Below, piece by piece: positions 8,658 to 17,891 of a stretch of DNA of 64,000 nucleotides (the stretch's first letter is position 1; the number at the start of each line of letters is the position of its first letter). The stretch is from an uncultured Collinsella sp. (GTDB lineage: Bacteria > Actinomycetota > Coriobacteriia > Coriobacteriales > Coriobacteriaceae). The DNA is taken from the NCBI GenBank assembly GCA_947507155.1, contig CANNOC010000005.1:41860-105859 (forward strand), written 5' to 3'. The notes below the pieces were generated by a model that saw nothing but the letters and a program-made list of their open reading frames with translations, ran no database searches and was not told the origin of the DNA. The position numbers and the translations under genes were made by a program.

Positions 8658-9065
8658 GTGCGCAAGGCACTGGCACAACCTCATACCAAGCAGTTCCTCA
8701 AGTTCGCTGTCGTGGGTCTTATCTCCTTTGGCATCGACTGGGGCATGCTCATTGCGCTCGTCGAGCTGTTCCACGTCGACTTTTTGATGAGCACCACGAT
8801 CTCGTTTACCACGTCCGTCGTGGTTAACTACTGGCTCAGCATGAAGTACGTGTTCGACCATCGCGAGGGCATGAGCCGCAAGCGCGAGTTTACGATCTTC
8901 ACCATCCTGTCGGTGATTGGTCTGGGTCTCAACGACCTGTACATGTTTGTGGGCGTCACGTTTTTGAGCATCGGCTACCAGGCCATGAAGGCCATCGCCA
9001 CGTTCCTGGTCACCTGGTATAACTACTTTAGCCGTCGCTTCTTCCTCGAGGGCGCGCAGTCGTAG
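8658..9065 (+). CDS. GtrA-family membrane protein (second copy)
   Basis: A 135-residue paralogue of the preceding GtrA protein. It has four predicted membrane helices and the same signatures (NYWLSMKYVFDHREGMSRKREF, split by the family's basic loop; WYNYFSRRFFLEG at the end). The two copies match best around the second helix and the following cytoplasmic loop. Translation starts at GTG 8658; no strong Shine-Dalgarno is evident. The likely role is envelope polysaccharide or lipid-linked sugar translocation. It is closed by a strong terminator. Confidence 0.82.
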   Translation: MRKALAQPHTKQFLKFAVVGLISFGIDWGMLIALVELFHVDFLMSTTISFTTSVVVNYWLSMKYVFDHREGMSRKREFTIFTILSVIGLGLNDLYMFVGVTFLSIGYQAMKAIATFLVTWYNYFSRRFFLEGAQS

Positions 9066-9091
9066 TTTGCTCGACATTAGCTTGAAGGTAT

Positions 9092-9125
9092 AACCGGTTG
9101 GAATTCTCGTTCCAACCGGTTTTTT
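9092..9125 (+). terminator. Rho-independent terminator
   Basis: A 12-bp perfect stem (AACCGGTTGGAA, arms 9092-9103 and 9110-9121) with a 6-nt loop is followed by TTTTT. It ends the GtrA transcript. Confidence 0.92.
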
Positions 9126-9163
9126 GTTTGCCGAGAGATCCGGCGACCCAGTCCTCTACGCAT

Positions 9164-9200
9164 GAAAAACGGGCGGCCCGGATGTTTGTCCGAACCGCCC
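9164..9200 (-). terminator. Rho-independent terminator of the DUF4430 operon
   Basis: Read on the minus strand, the stem GGGCGG...CCGCCC (9195-9200 with 9171-9176, extended by an inner CGGA/CCG pairing) is followed by GTTTTT. It closes the two-gene minus-strand unit that begins at the cobalamin riboswitch. Confidence 0.85.
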
Positions 9201-9224
9201 GCATGGCGTGTTATGTCGAGGCAT

Positions 9225-10085
9225 TTAGCCCGTTACGTAATACCAGACTACGCTGTCGCCGTTAGATAGGACGTAGTTGCTGCACGCCGTGTTGGGCGCC
9301 ACACCGTTAACGGAGTACATCCAGCCGCTCGTGCCACCATGCTCCTTCTCGGCCAAACCGCCGATAGCTGCGACATACGTGCCGTACGACGAGCCATGCG
9401 CATTCACGGAAAGGCCCAAGGCGCACAGGGCATCGTAGGCAGTTGCGCCCTCGTTAAAGGTGAAGGTGCCACCAGAAGACACAGGATTGCCCACGGCGCT
9501 CGAAGTTACCGAGACCGTCACTGTGACATAGCCATGCTGCTGCGAGCCGCCCTGATTGCCCGCAGAGGCGCTGCCGCCGTTGGATGCAGACCCACCGCCA
9601 GACACCGAGCCGCCGCCCGAAGAAGAGCCGTCAGAAGAACTCGATCCACCGGTGGATTCAGAGCCCTGTCCAGCAGATGCGTTGTTGGACGTCTTGCCGT
9701 CCTTGCTTTCGGACTTCTTCTCCTTCGAATCCTTTTTTGAGTCCTTCGGCCCGTCCTTCGCATTGTCCGAAGATTTGGAGTCCTTGGGCGCAGCCTTGCC
9801 CGAAGCGGTAATCGAGCCGGAAACCGACGCATCCTTGGCAACGACGCTCTCCCCTGTCACAGCCTGAGCGATCCAATCGATGGACCATGCACCGCTGGAA
9901 GAAGGTTGGACAAAACCCAGCGACACAACGATCAAGACGATGCAGACGGCCGTCAGAGCGCCAAGCAGCGTCCTGCGCCGAGAGGCGGACGCCGCCGAGG
10001 CGGCGCCCTTTTTCTTTGCATCGTCGAGTTGAATGAACGACGAGTCGGGCTGCTTGGAGTCGGCGTCCTGAGGTTTATTGGACAC
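9225..10085 (-). CDS. Membrane-anchored DUF4430 (transcobalamin-like C-terminal domain) protein
   Basis: A 286-residue surface protein in three parts. A cytoplasmic basic N-terminus leads to one membrane helix (about residues 39-61). Next comes a long Lys/Asp/Ser-rich then Gly/Ser-rich spacer (~75-185). A C-terminal domain (~190-286) ends GWMYSVNGVAP...GDSVVWYYVTG, the DUF4430 fold found in transcobalamin/intrinsic factor beta domains. The spacer would push the domain out through the wall. The GTG at 10085 is preferred because AGGTGA lies 5 nt before it; another GTG at 10094 directly abuts the upstream stop. It is cotranscribed with the giant DUF4430 protein downstream of a cobalamin riboswitch, so corrinoid binding is the likely job. 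That function is inferred, not shown. Confidence 0.82.
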   Translation of the reverse strand: MSNKPQDADSKQPDSSFIQLDDAKKKGAASAASASRRRTLLGALTAVCIVLIVVSLGFVQPSSSGAWSIDWIAQAVTGESVVAKDASVSGSITASGKAAPKDSKSSDNAKDGPKDSKKDSKEKKSESKDGKTSNNASAGQGSESTGGSSSSDGSSSGGGSVSGGGSASNGGSASAGNQGGSQQHGYVTVTVSVTSSAVGNPVSSGGTFTFNEGATAYDALCALGLSVNAHGSSYGTYVAAIGGLAEKEHGGTSGWMYSVNGVAPNTACSNYVLSNGDSVVWYYVTG

Positions 10086-10094
10086 AGTCCTCAC

Positions 10095-13000
10095 CTACCG
10101 ACGCTTGGTGAATACGAACACGCCGATGACGGCGAGACCGATCACGCCGGCCGCCACGCCAGCGATGGCGAGCGGATTGAAGCCAGACTGCTGCACAGGA
10201 GCCTCAGCGGACTTCTTATCAGACTTCTTGCTGTCCTTCTTGTCGGACTTGTCGGAATCCTTCTTGGAATCCTTGCCGTCCTTGGTTTTGGTCTCGGTCG
10301 TGGTCGACGACACAGGCTTCTGCCCAGGCGAAACAGCGCCGCCGCTCTGCTGGCCGTTTGTGCCGTTACCGGAGCCAGAACCAGCACCGGCATTACCCGA
10401 GCCGCCATTGGAGCCAGAGCCACCGCTACCGCCAGGGTTAACGGCATTCTTGATCCACTTGGCGTAGAGCGTCATATCGGCCGTCACGACGTCCTTGGCG
10501 AAGTCCCACTTCTCGCCTTCGGCAGTGTACCAGCCGAGGAACGTATATCCGTCGCGGGTAGGGGCGGCCGGCTCGGAAACCATCTTGTTCTTGGCAACAT
10601 AGCGCGGTGCGACGTACGAACCGCCCTGTGCATCGAACGCAACTCTCCAGGACTCGGCACCCGCTAGCTTAAAGAGACGTCCCGAGTCATTGGCGTAGTA
10701 CAGGTTGCCCTTCTCATCACAGATGATAGAAGCGGTGCAGTATTCACGATACTTTGCGTCGGGCGTGAATATCATTTGCGCCGCATCGTCGCCCAGTTTA
10801 TAAGCGTAAACGCCACCGGGCAGAGCGTTGCAGGTGAAGTACACGTACGTGTCGTTACCTTGAACCGAGACGAGTGGGGTACTCTTGGACTCGCCCTTGT
10901 CTGCGCGGATGCTCTTTTTAACGCTCATAGTGCTCAGATCGATGACAGAGAGCGTTCCGTAACCCTCGATGTCCATGCCACAGACATACGCCAGGCCGTT
11001 GCTCACTGCCGGCGTAGAGGTGGAGATGGCAGCGAAGGCAACGGGCTTGCCCTCGAGGGTCAGCTTGTCCCCGCTGCAACGAATCTTGTAGAGCGTTCCG
11101 TTATCGCGGGAGACCGCGAGATACGTGCCGTCGCCGTTCTCGCCAACCTCGACGGCAATGATGCCGGAGCGAACGGGCGTGCCTACGCTTACGCTCGAGA
11201 GCTCTTTGCCGTTGGAGCCATCAATGAGGGCAACCTTACCGGACTCGTTACCGATGATGATGTCGTCACCGGAGGCCGCAGCGCCCGCCCAGTAGTAGCC
11301 CTCGTTCTCGTTGGTCTCGGACTTCTTTTTGTCTGTTGTCCAGTCCACTTTGCCGGAAGCCAGGTCAACGCACACGAGCGCACCTTCTGAACCGTCGACA
11401 ACAGTGAAGCCTGCGTAGGCCTTGCCGCCGGAGATGGTCACGGACGTGAGAGCTTGGGTATCTTTGATCCCGAGCGAAGGGGTCTTGTATCGACAGGCTA
11501 TCGAGTACTGCCCATCCTTCTTGTCCAGAACAAAAATGCCGAGCGAGCCGTCCTCAAAAGGAACAACCAGATAGCCGTCTTTATAGGCGGGACGGCAGAA
11601 GTAGCCAATGTTCGCGCCAATAGAGCAGCTCGCAAGCTCCTTCTTTCCGGTTTCAGAATCTATGAGCACAATGCGGTTGCCCTTAACCGCGCAAATATTA
11701 CCGTCGATAATGAGCAAGTCCGAAACGCCTTTTGCATCGCCCTTGATATCCGCGGGCTCATCCCACGCAGATTCAGCCGCACCAGACGGAGTCGGCACTT
11801 CGGCAACCGAGCCATTGACTTTGCCGCCGGCAAACGCAGGCCAGGCAGAGTCGAAGTTAGACTTAGGCGCGTTGGGGTCGGTCGTGAGGGCATCGGGGTC
11901 AGGCAGCTTGTCGCCAGCCGTATAGACCCAGGCGATAGACTTCGCGTCCTTCAGCTGGACGCCGCCCGCGCCCAAATCGGAAGGCTTGCCATCGATAAAG
12001 AGCTTCCAGTAAGCCCCAGTCGTGGAGTCCCAAGCGAGCGTTCGCCCATCAAACGGCGATGTAATTGAGTTGAGGAACCAGCCCCATGCACCCGTACCAT
12101 AATCCGCAGAGATGCCACTCTGCTTGAAGGCAAGTTCAGTCGCATCAGCCACGGTCGCGGTATCAACCATGGTGTAGTCAGCTGCAGGCGCCCACGTCTG
12201 AACATTACCGCCGCTGTCAACACCGATAATCTGCAGGGAAGCCTTTGTCTGCCCAGGCATAGTACCGTCAGAGCCGTAGACCCAGGAAACTTTGTCACCG
12301 GCCTTGAGCGTGTAGTTACCGGCGCCCACATTTGCGAGCTTGCCGTTGACAAAGAACTGCCAGTAATTCCAAGTGGAAGCGTCAACCTTTTCGGTCGAGA
12401 GCTTTACGTCCTCATCAAACGGAGAGGTGAGCGAGTTGAGGTACCAGCCGTAGGAGCCCGTCCCGGTGTCGGCGCCAATGCCAGCCTGCTTGAACACCTG
12501 CTCAGAGAGCTCAGCCGCGGTCGAGCCCTCCTTCACTTGGATAGTCGTGGGCTGAGCCCAGGTCTGCTGGCTACCGTCCTTAGCCTGGCCAACAACCTCG
12601 CAGCTCACGGAGAGCTGGTCGGTGGGCGCCGGGTCGCCGTACTTGGAGTAGCACCAGACGACCGAGTCGCCGGCCTCGAGCACGTAGCCGCCCGCACCAA
12701 CCGATGCGGCCGTGCCGTTGATGAAGAGCTGCCAGTACGCTCCGGTCTGCGAATCATAGCCAAGCGTTCGGCCCGCGTCGACAGGCGAGGTGATGGAATT
12801 GAGGTACCAGCCCCAGGTTCCCATGCCGTAATCGGCGGTGAGGCCGTGCTTCTTGAAGAGCGCCTCAGAGAGGTCGGCGGCGGTAGACCCCGTTTTTAAC
12901 GTGTACGGCTCGGCGGCGGTCCAGGTCTGCTGGTTGCCATCGGCATCGATGCCGATAACCGAGCATGTTGCTGTAACCTCAGGAGCGACCTGACCACTCG

Positions 13001-16000
13001 TTCCAAGCACGGTCACTGTCGCAGAGACGTCCTGGTTGGCGAGCTTTGCGTACGTGGCATTATCCGGATAGCGCTTGGCGTAACGCGCGTACTTCTCACT
13101 GGAAAGGCGAGAAGTAATGGTGACCTTGGTGTTGTACTCAGGCTGCGTGACAAGAAGGTTCTCCGCAGAGACGACACCAGTGTCGCTCGACTTGAAGAGG
13201 CGCCACTGCTGGCCGCTCATGTCGTCGTAGCCCTCGAGCTCAACCGGGACGATGCCCGAGCCCGCAGCGTCGGTAGACGCCTTGTCGTAGCTCCACGCGA
13301 GCTTACCATCGGCGTCGAGATACGCCTTCTGGAAGGCATGCATATTTGCGGTCACGCCGGCGGCGTCCTGGCCGTCGAGGATGGCCTCGGCGTAGCCCGC
13401 CTTGGCGGCCTCCATGAGCTTAAGCTCATTGTCGAGGTCGGCCTGATCCTGCGGCGCAACCGTGAAGTCAAGCGTCTTTGTGGCAGTGACCTCAGCGTTG
13501 TTCTTATCCGTAACCGTGCAGGTGAGTTTCGTGGAGACGGCGCTCTTACCGGCCTCGGGACGGAAGACCGTGCCCTTATAGCCGTTGAAGGTCACGTCAT
13601 CGGTGCTCGCGGAGTACTCGACCTTATAGTATTTTCCGTCGACGCCGAGCGTGCTCGTGCGCGGCATCTGGAGGTCATCGGTCAGGCCGTCCTTATTGGC
13701 AACCGCATCGGTACCGGAGTACTTGATGTTGTTGTAAATAAACGCCGCGTCGACCTTTTCCTGCAGTGCCTTCTTGTCGGCGGCGACCTTCTCGGGATCG
13801 CCCTTGACGGTCACCGTGAAGTCGTGCGCGCCCTTAACGTCAGACGGGCCACCGCTCACAAACGAAACGGTCGCGGTCAGCGTTACGGCGCGATCGCTCG
13901 AAACGCGCGTCACCTTGCCGGTGTAGTCGTCCCAGCCATAACCGGAAGGCCAAATGACATCGCCGTCGGAACTCTTCCATTCAACCTCGAACTTGCTCTT
14001 GGAGCCCGCGCGGTACGGAAGTGTGAGATTCGACGTGACGGACTCGGCCGAATCGCCCGAAGCGTAGCCTATGGCAATTTGCTCGGCAGCATCGTCGAGC
14101 ATCTGCTGCACACGAGCCTCGTCCCAAGCAACCTGCACTGTCTTGCTGGGCTGATAGTATTCGGTTTCGTCGCCGCGTGACAGCTCAAACACGACGTCGG
14201 CGCTGCGCAGGCCGTCGATGTTGTAGCCGGTGTAATCGTTGGGATCGATGTAGAAGAACGTCACATCGCCGTTGGTCTTATCCTGGGCGTCGGAGATACC
14301 GACCGTGGCCTTGTCATCCTCTGCATTAAAGGCAACGCCGCCCTCAGAGATCTTGACGTCGATATCGGTAAATCCCAGATCGACAAGCTGCGCCTTCAGA
14401 ACATCGTTGACGTTGCCGCCCTTGGCGCTGTAATCAACAGCGATCTGTTTGTTAGCATTGTTGAGCTTTTGGACTGCAGCCTCAAGCGAGCCTGCGGCGA
14501 TAACCTTGTTGGTGGAGACGAGCTCGACCGTCGAGCTTCCGCTCGTGGCGACAGCCTTCAGATACTTGCCAGCAGCAGATGCCGAGACCGTCGCCTCGGC
14601 GCCCGACATATCGGACAGAAGCGTCCAGTCGGCCGCGGGAGCCTTCGCGTCGTCGGCCGCATACCAAGCAACAGTCGCCTGACCGGTGACGTCGATACCG
14701 TTAGTGGCCGAACCGTCGGCGCGCTTGGCCTGCGCCGTCGCCTTAACGCTATCGCCCGCGACGAGATGGGTCGAATCGCTATTGATCTGCGGCGCAGTGG
14801 TCACACGCAGCAGGTTATACTCCCCCGCCGCGGTAACGCTATCGGGCGAAACCCACTCAACGGTGTTATCGAGCGCGCTCGCGGTGACCTTGATCTTCTT
14901 GCCGACAAGCGCATCCGTAATAGTCAGGCTGCCATCAGTCGTATCGACGCCGTCGGTGAGCTCGGTCCAATCGGTACCGTTCTCGCTCGCGTACCACGCC
15001 ATGGTGAGGTCGGCATCATCGGGCACGTCCTTGGTCGAGCCCGACCAAGGACCCGGAACCTGCACGCTCGGTGTGATCTTTGAACCCACGCTCAGCGTAA
15101 CGTTCTTATCGGCAAGCTCAATGCCCGCCAGCTTGTACTGGCCCTTAAGCGTCACGGGGCCAAGCGGAGCAACAGACTGCGTGCCGCCGGAGGAGCTCTT
15201 CTTCTGCGTGCTGAAAACGGTATTTTCGCTCGTCACCTTTACGCGCAGATACTTGCCGGCATAGGCGGCGTCAACGGTATAGGTGGCCTCGGTGGCACCG
15301 GGGATATCGGTGTAAGCGGAGTCGGAGCTCGAACTGCTATTTGCATACTGCCACTGGTAGGTCACATTATCGGTGCGGTCGATATAGCTGTACTTCGAGC
15401 CGTCCTTTTTGCGCACCTTGGTCTTGAGCTTATCGCCCACGTGCACGCCGTTGGTGGCAGGAGAGCCCTCAAACTGCACGTCGTAAAGCTCAACCTGACC
15501 CGCAACCGAGACAGGACCTGCCGCATTGTAGGGCTTCTCCTCGCCATAGCCGCCATTGGCCTTAGCCACGACGTAGTAGCCCTTAAGGGCGGCGGTCACC
15601 GTCAGGGTGTTACCGGTCTCACCCTCGATAGGCGTGTTGCACGAGCTCGCGTATTTCGCGGTGCCCTTATACCACTGCCACGTGACATGCGAATCGGTGG
15701 TAACGTCGGTGGAACCCGCCTTGGCGGTCGCCGTAATCGTGGAGCCAACCTCGACTTTGCCCGAAGTCGGGCTCATAGTCACGCTCGAGACATTAATTGA
15801 ACCGGCGGCTGCAACGAGAGCGCCCGTCGAGTTGGTCGTGCTCGAAGAGCCGATCTTCGAAGACACCTTGCACTTGAGGTACTTGCCGCCCAAAGCATCG
15901 GTTAGCTCGAGGGTCTCACCCGTGGCACCCGCAATGTCGATATACTTGCCACTCTTGGTGCCAGAGCACTGCCACTGATAGTTGAGCTTGCTCGCGTCGA

Positions 16001-17225
16001 TAAACGTCGAGGCGCCCTTCTCCTTGGCGCGAGCCTGGGCGGTATCGCCAACCGCGAACACGGAGTTGTTGGTCTTGGGATTGATGAGCGAAACCGCGTA
16101 GACGTCCACCGCACCGGCCTGTTTGACCTTGTTGGAGGTGGTCTTGCTCACCGTATTTACGCCAGCAGTAGCCTCGACTCTGATGTACTTGCCCTCGAGG
16201 TCACCGGTCACCGTGAGGGAAGCGCCCGTCTCGCCCTCGATCTTGGTAAAGCCCGAGTACTGCGAGGTAGATGCGGACCAGGTGTAGGTGACCTTGGCGT
16301 CGGAGCCCGCGGGGCTCGACCAATCCTTGTACGGCGTCGCCATCAGAGTATCGCCTATGCTCGGCGCGTCGCTACTCAGCTTGACGCTGTAAAGCTCCAT
16401 TTGGCCGGCGCCCAGCACGGGGCCGGGGATGCTGTTAGGATTAATGCCCGAGCCGTACGAAACAGAGGGGCCGTAGTGGTCCTTGCCGTCTGCCGTCACC
16501 TTGCAGATGAAGTATTTGCCCTCCATCGCGTCAGTGATGGTGAGCGACTGCTCGTGGCCTACGACCTCGGTGTAATCGGCGGCGTCACTGCTGGCCTTGA
16601 CCGTGCCGGCGAGCCAGGTATAGGTCCAGGCGCCGGGGTTAGCGACCGATTTGGTCTCGGTCGTAGGGTCGCCCCAGTAGTCCTCGGTCTCGACCTCATC
16701 GTACATATTGGCCCAGAGCGTATCACCCACATTGAGCGCGCCGGACTTCGTGGAATACGAGTTGTCTTTATCCTTGGCGTCCTGAATGAAGACCTTTGCC
16801 TCACCGGAAAGCGTTGTGGCGGATGCGGCGGCAACGGCGTTCTTCTGCTCCGAAGCAGCAGGCGCCGCCGCAGAGTTCTCGGACTCAGTCGCGTTGTCTG
16901 CGGCGGTGTCAGCACTATTCGCGGAACTCGCAGTTGCGCCCTGATCTGCGTCGGCGCCATCGGCAGCAGCGCTCGCCGCTGCACTGTTCGCGTCGGTGCC
17001 GGCAACAGCGCCCTCATCGGCCGCCGCGCCCTCGCCGCCCGTCGCAGTCTGAGCCACGGCCTCGGCAATGCCCTCGGCGCCCTCGGCCCAAAGTTGCGCC
17101 GGCGTGGTACCAAAGGCCATGGTAAAGGCCAGGAACGCCACCAAACCGCGCTTGGCTACGCCACGGGCAATCGCTCCATGACGACGCCACGAGGCGCGCT
17201 GGCTCTCGTCCTCAAACATATCCAT
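10095..17225 (-). CDS. Giant B12-regulated surface protein: Ig-like repeats, three DUF4430 domains, beta-propeller, InlB repeat
   Basis: A 2,376-residue surface protein. In order: a signal peptide (hydrophobic core ~27-42, cleavage near AQLWAEG); an Ala-rich spacer to ~140; about eight Ig-like repeats of ~95 residues (~140-910), each with a GDTL/T-W-Y/GKYIRVEA pattern; several further beta-sandwich domains (~910-1410). Three DUF4430 domains follow (~1417-1525, 1535-1645, 1660-1765), each with a GWYLNS/GWFLNS block and a GD-SVVW-type end. Then come a PQQ-type beta-propeller (~1790-2185), one InlB B-repeat ending LYAKW (~2193-2255), a Gly/Ser then Lys/Asp spacer, and a membrane helix ending FTKRR. 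There is no LPxTG. The open frame runs upstream into the riboswitch, so the start is set at ATG 17225 (AGGAG 4 nt before it). The likely role is corrinoid capture or display. Confidence 0.85.
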   Translation of the reverse strand: MDMFEDESQRASWRRHGAIARGVAKRGLVAFLAFTMAFGTTPAQLWAEGAEGIAEAVAQTATGGEGAAADEGAVAGTDANSAAASAAADGADADQGATASSANSADTAADNATESENSAAAPAASEQKNAVAAASATTLSGEAKVFIQDAKDKDNSYSTKSGALNVGDTLWANMYDEVETEDYWGDPTTETKSVANPGAWTYTWLAGTVKASSDAADYTEVVGHEQSLTITDAMEGKYFICKVTADGKDHYGPSVSYGSGINPNSIPGPVLGAGQMELYSVKLSSDAPSIGDTLMATPYKDWSSPAGSDAKVTYTWSASTSQYSGFTKIEGETGASLTVTGDLEGKYIRVEATAGVNTVSKTTSNKVKQAGAVDVYAVSLINPKTNNSVFAVGDTAQARAKEKGASTFIDASKLNYQWQCSGTKSGKYIDIAGATGETLELTDALGGKYLKCKVSSKIGSSSTTNSTGALVAAAGSINVSSVTMSPTSGKVEVGSTITATAKAGSTDVTTDSHVTWQWYKGTAKYASSCNTPIEGETGNTLTVTAALKGYYVVAKANGGYGEEKPYNAAGPVSVAGQVELYDVQFEGSPATNGVHVGDKLKTKVRKKDGSKYSYIDRTDNVTYQWQYANSSSSSDSAYTDIPGATEATYTVDAAYAGKYLRVKVTSENTVFSTQKKSSSGGTQSVAPLGPVTLKGQYKLAGIELADKNVTLSVGSKITPSVQVPGPWSGSTKDVPDDADLTMAWYASENGTDWTELTDGVDTTDGSLTITDALVGKKIKVTASALDNTVEWVSPDSVTAAGEYNLLRVTTAPQINSDSTHLVAGDSVKATAQAKRADGSATNGIDVTGQATVAWYAADDAKAPAADWTLLSDMSGAEATVSASAAGKYLKAVATSGSSTVELVSTNKVIAAGSLEAAVQKLNNANKQIAVDYSAKGGNVNDVLKAQLVDLGFTDIDVKISEGGVAFNAEDDKATVGISDAQDKTNGDVTFFYIDPNDYTGYNIDGLRSADVVFELSRGDETEYYQPSKTVQVAWDEARVQQMLDDAAEQIAIGYASGDSAESVTSNLTLPYRAGSKSKFEVEWKSSDGDVIWPSGYGWDDYTGKVTRVSSDRAVTLTATVSFVSGGPSDVKGAHDFTVTVKGDPEKVAADKKALQEKVDAAFIYNNIKYSGTDAVANKDGLTDDLQMPRTSTLGVDGKYYKVEYSASTDDVTFNGYKGTVFRPEAGKSAVSTKLTCTVTDKNNAEVTATKTLDFTVAPQDQADLDNELKLMEAAKAGYAEAILDGQDAAGVTANMHAFQKAYLDADGKLAWSYDKASTDAAGSGIVPVELEGYDDMSGQQWRLFKSSDTGVVSAENLLVTQPEYNTKVTITSRLSSEKYARYAKRYPDNATYAKLANQDVSATVTVLGTSGQVAPEVTATCSVIGIDADGNQQTWTAAEPYTLKTGSTAADLSEALFKKHGLTADYGMGTWGWYLNSITSPVDAGRTLGYDSQTGAYWQLFINGTAASVGAGGYVLEAGDSVVWCYSKYGDPAPTDQLSVSCEVVGQAKDGSQQTWAQPTTIQVKEGSTAAELSEQVFKQAGIGADTGTGSYGWYLNSLTSPFDEDVKLSTEKVDASTWNYWQFFVNGKLANVGAGNYTLKAGDKVSWVYGSDGTMPGQTKASLQIIGVDSGGNVQTWAPAADYTMVDTATVADATELAFKQSGISADYGTGAWGWFLNSITSPFDGRTLAWDSTTGAYWKLFIDGKPSDLGAGGVQLKDAKSIAWVYTAGDKLPDPDALTTDPNAPKSNFDSAWPAFAGGKVNGSVAEVPTPSGAAESAWDEPADIKGDAKGVSDLLIIDGNICAVKGNRIVLIDSETGKKELASCSIGANIGYFCRPAYKDGYLVVPFEDGSLGIFVLDKKDGQYSIACRYKTPSLGIKDTQALTSVTISGGKAYAGFTVVDGSEGALVCVDLASGKVDWTTDKKKSETNENEGYYWAGAAASGDDIIIGNESGKVALIDGSNGKELSSVSVGTPVRSGIIAVEVGENGDGTYLAVSRDNGTLYKIRCSGDKLTLEGKPVAFAAISTSTPAVSNGLAYVCGMDIEGYGTLSVIDLSTMSVKKSIRADKGESKSTPLVSVQGNDTYVYFTCNALPGGVYAYKLGDDAAQMIFTPDAKYREYCTASIICDEKGNLYYANDSGRLFKLAGAESWRVAFDAQGGSYVAPRYVAKNKMVSEPAAPTRDGYTFLGWYTAEGEKWDFAKDVVTADMTLYAKWIKNAVNPGGSGGSGSNGGSGNAGAGSGSGNGTNGQQSGGAVSPGQKPVSSTTTETKTKDGKDSKKDSDKSDKKDSKKSDKKSAEAPVQQSGFNPLAIAGVAAGVIGLAVIGVFVFTKRR

Positions 17226-17368
17226 TTGTCTCCTACTGTCTGCTCTTGGAGCATTGCCCAGCGGCTGCCCCACGTCATCGCGCACATTGCGCTCGAGTAC
17301 CCCCATCGGGGTCCCCCTTCCCTCCAGAGCCCAACGCGTACCGGCGGCATGCGCCGCGGCCGCGTACA

Positions 17369-17541
17369 AGATGGGAGGCGATCCGACTTAACCTTACCGA
17401 CCCGGGCGCGCCGTCCGATCTGCGACGCGACCATCCCGGGCCAAGAGGAATTACGGTTACTGGTACAGCCGGGGACTTGCACCCCGATTCTCCCAAACGC
17501 GCAGGAAAACCGCGCATTCGTGCGTCTCCGCACCACCATCT
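17369..17541 (-). promoter_or_regulatory. Cobalamin riboswitch
   Basis: The minus strand carries the conserved cobalamin aptamer elements in order: a GGTGCAAGTCC core (17473-17483), then GGCTG, CCAGTAACCGTAA (17451-17463), and a B12-box variant AAGTCGGATCGCCTCC (17374-17389). A P1 closing helix forms between AGATGG (17541-17536) and CCATCT (17374-17369). The leader continues ~145 nt to the giant surface-protein start and contains more GC-rich hairpins that can act as the expression platform. In this family adenosyl- or other cobalamin binding normally turns expression off, so the downstream DUF4430 genes should be made when B12 is scarce. Confidence 0.88.
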
Positions 17542-17550
17542 AGGCCATCG

Positions 17551-17579
17551 ATTATTACTGTCGATATGGTAGCACGCAA
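17551..17579 (-). promoter_or_regulatory. Promoter of the riboswitch leader
   Basis: On the minus strand there is TTGCGT (17579-17574), a 17-nt spacer, then AATAAT (17556-17551), which is 5/6 to the -10 consensus. The expected start falls a few bases before the aptamer P1 helix, which supports both calls. Confidence 0.6.
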
Positions 17580-17669
17580 AAGGGCCCCGCACACAGGCGA
17601 AGCCCAAGGTAAAAGCTATGGTTTGCGATAGGAAGAACTGTCATCGGACCTTACAAGAACAGCCCGTTT

Positions 17670-17823
17670 CAAAACTATGCCGGATTACGGGGCTGATTCA
17701 GCACATCGCAACCATGTCTGTCATTTTCAAAAACCAACGACTCATCTACCTGCGGTTTTAAAAGCGCAAATTTCGGTATGATCGAGGTTCGGCGCTCCAG
17801 CCCCGTAAACCGGCATAGTTTTG
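17670..17823. repeat. 154-bp element with 26-bp inverted repeats
   Basis: Arms 17670-17695 and 17798-17823 are reverse complements with one mismatch in 26 bp, separated by 102 bp with no reading frame. It sits between the riboswitch promoter and the 3' end of the UbiB gene. The structure fits a small palindromic mobile repeat or a very long RNA hairpin. I see no transposase and no clear target duplication. Apart from this, the riboswitch and its promoter, the 17226-17891 gap shows nothing else. Confidence 0.6.
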
Positions 17824-17891
17824 TTCGAACTAGCCCACGCCGGCGCGACGCAAGGCAAAATGATCCGTCTTCCTCTGATCCCGCGAAATCG

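Noticed and set aside
17156..17539. Minus-strand 127-codon frame covering the aptamer
   Set aside because: It overlaps the riboswitch. The conserved RNA motifs explain the sequence better than a protein.
16401..17543. Plus-strand frame across the riboswitch and signal peptide region
   Set aside because: It reads through a conserved RNA structure in the wrong direction and has no recognisable domain.
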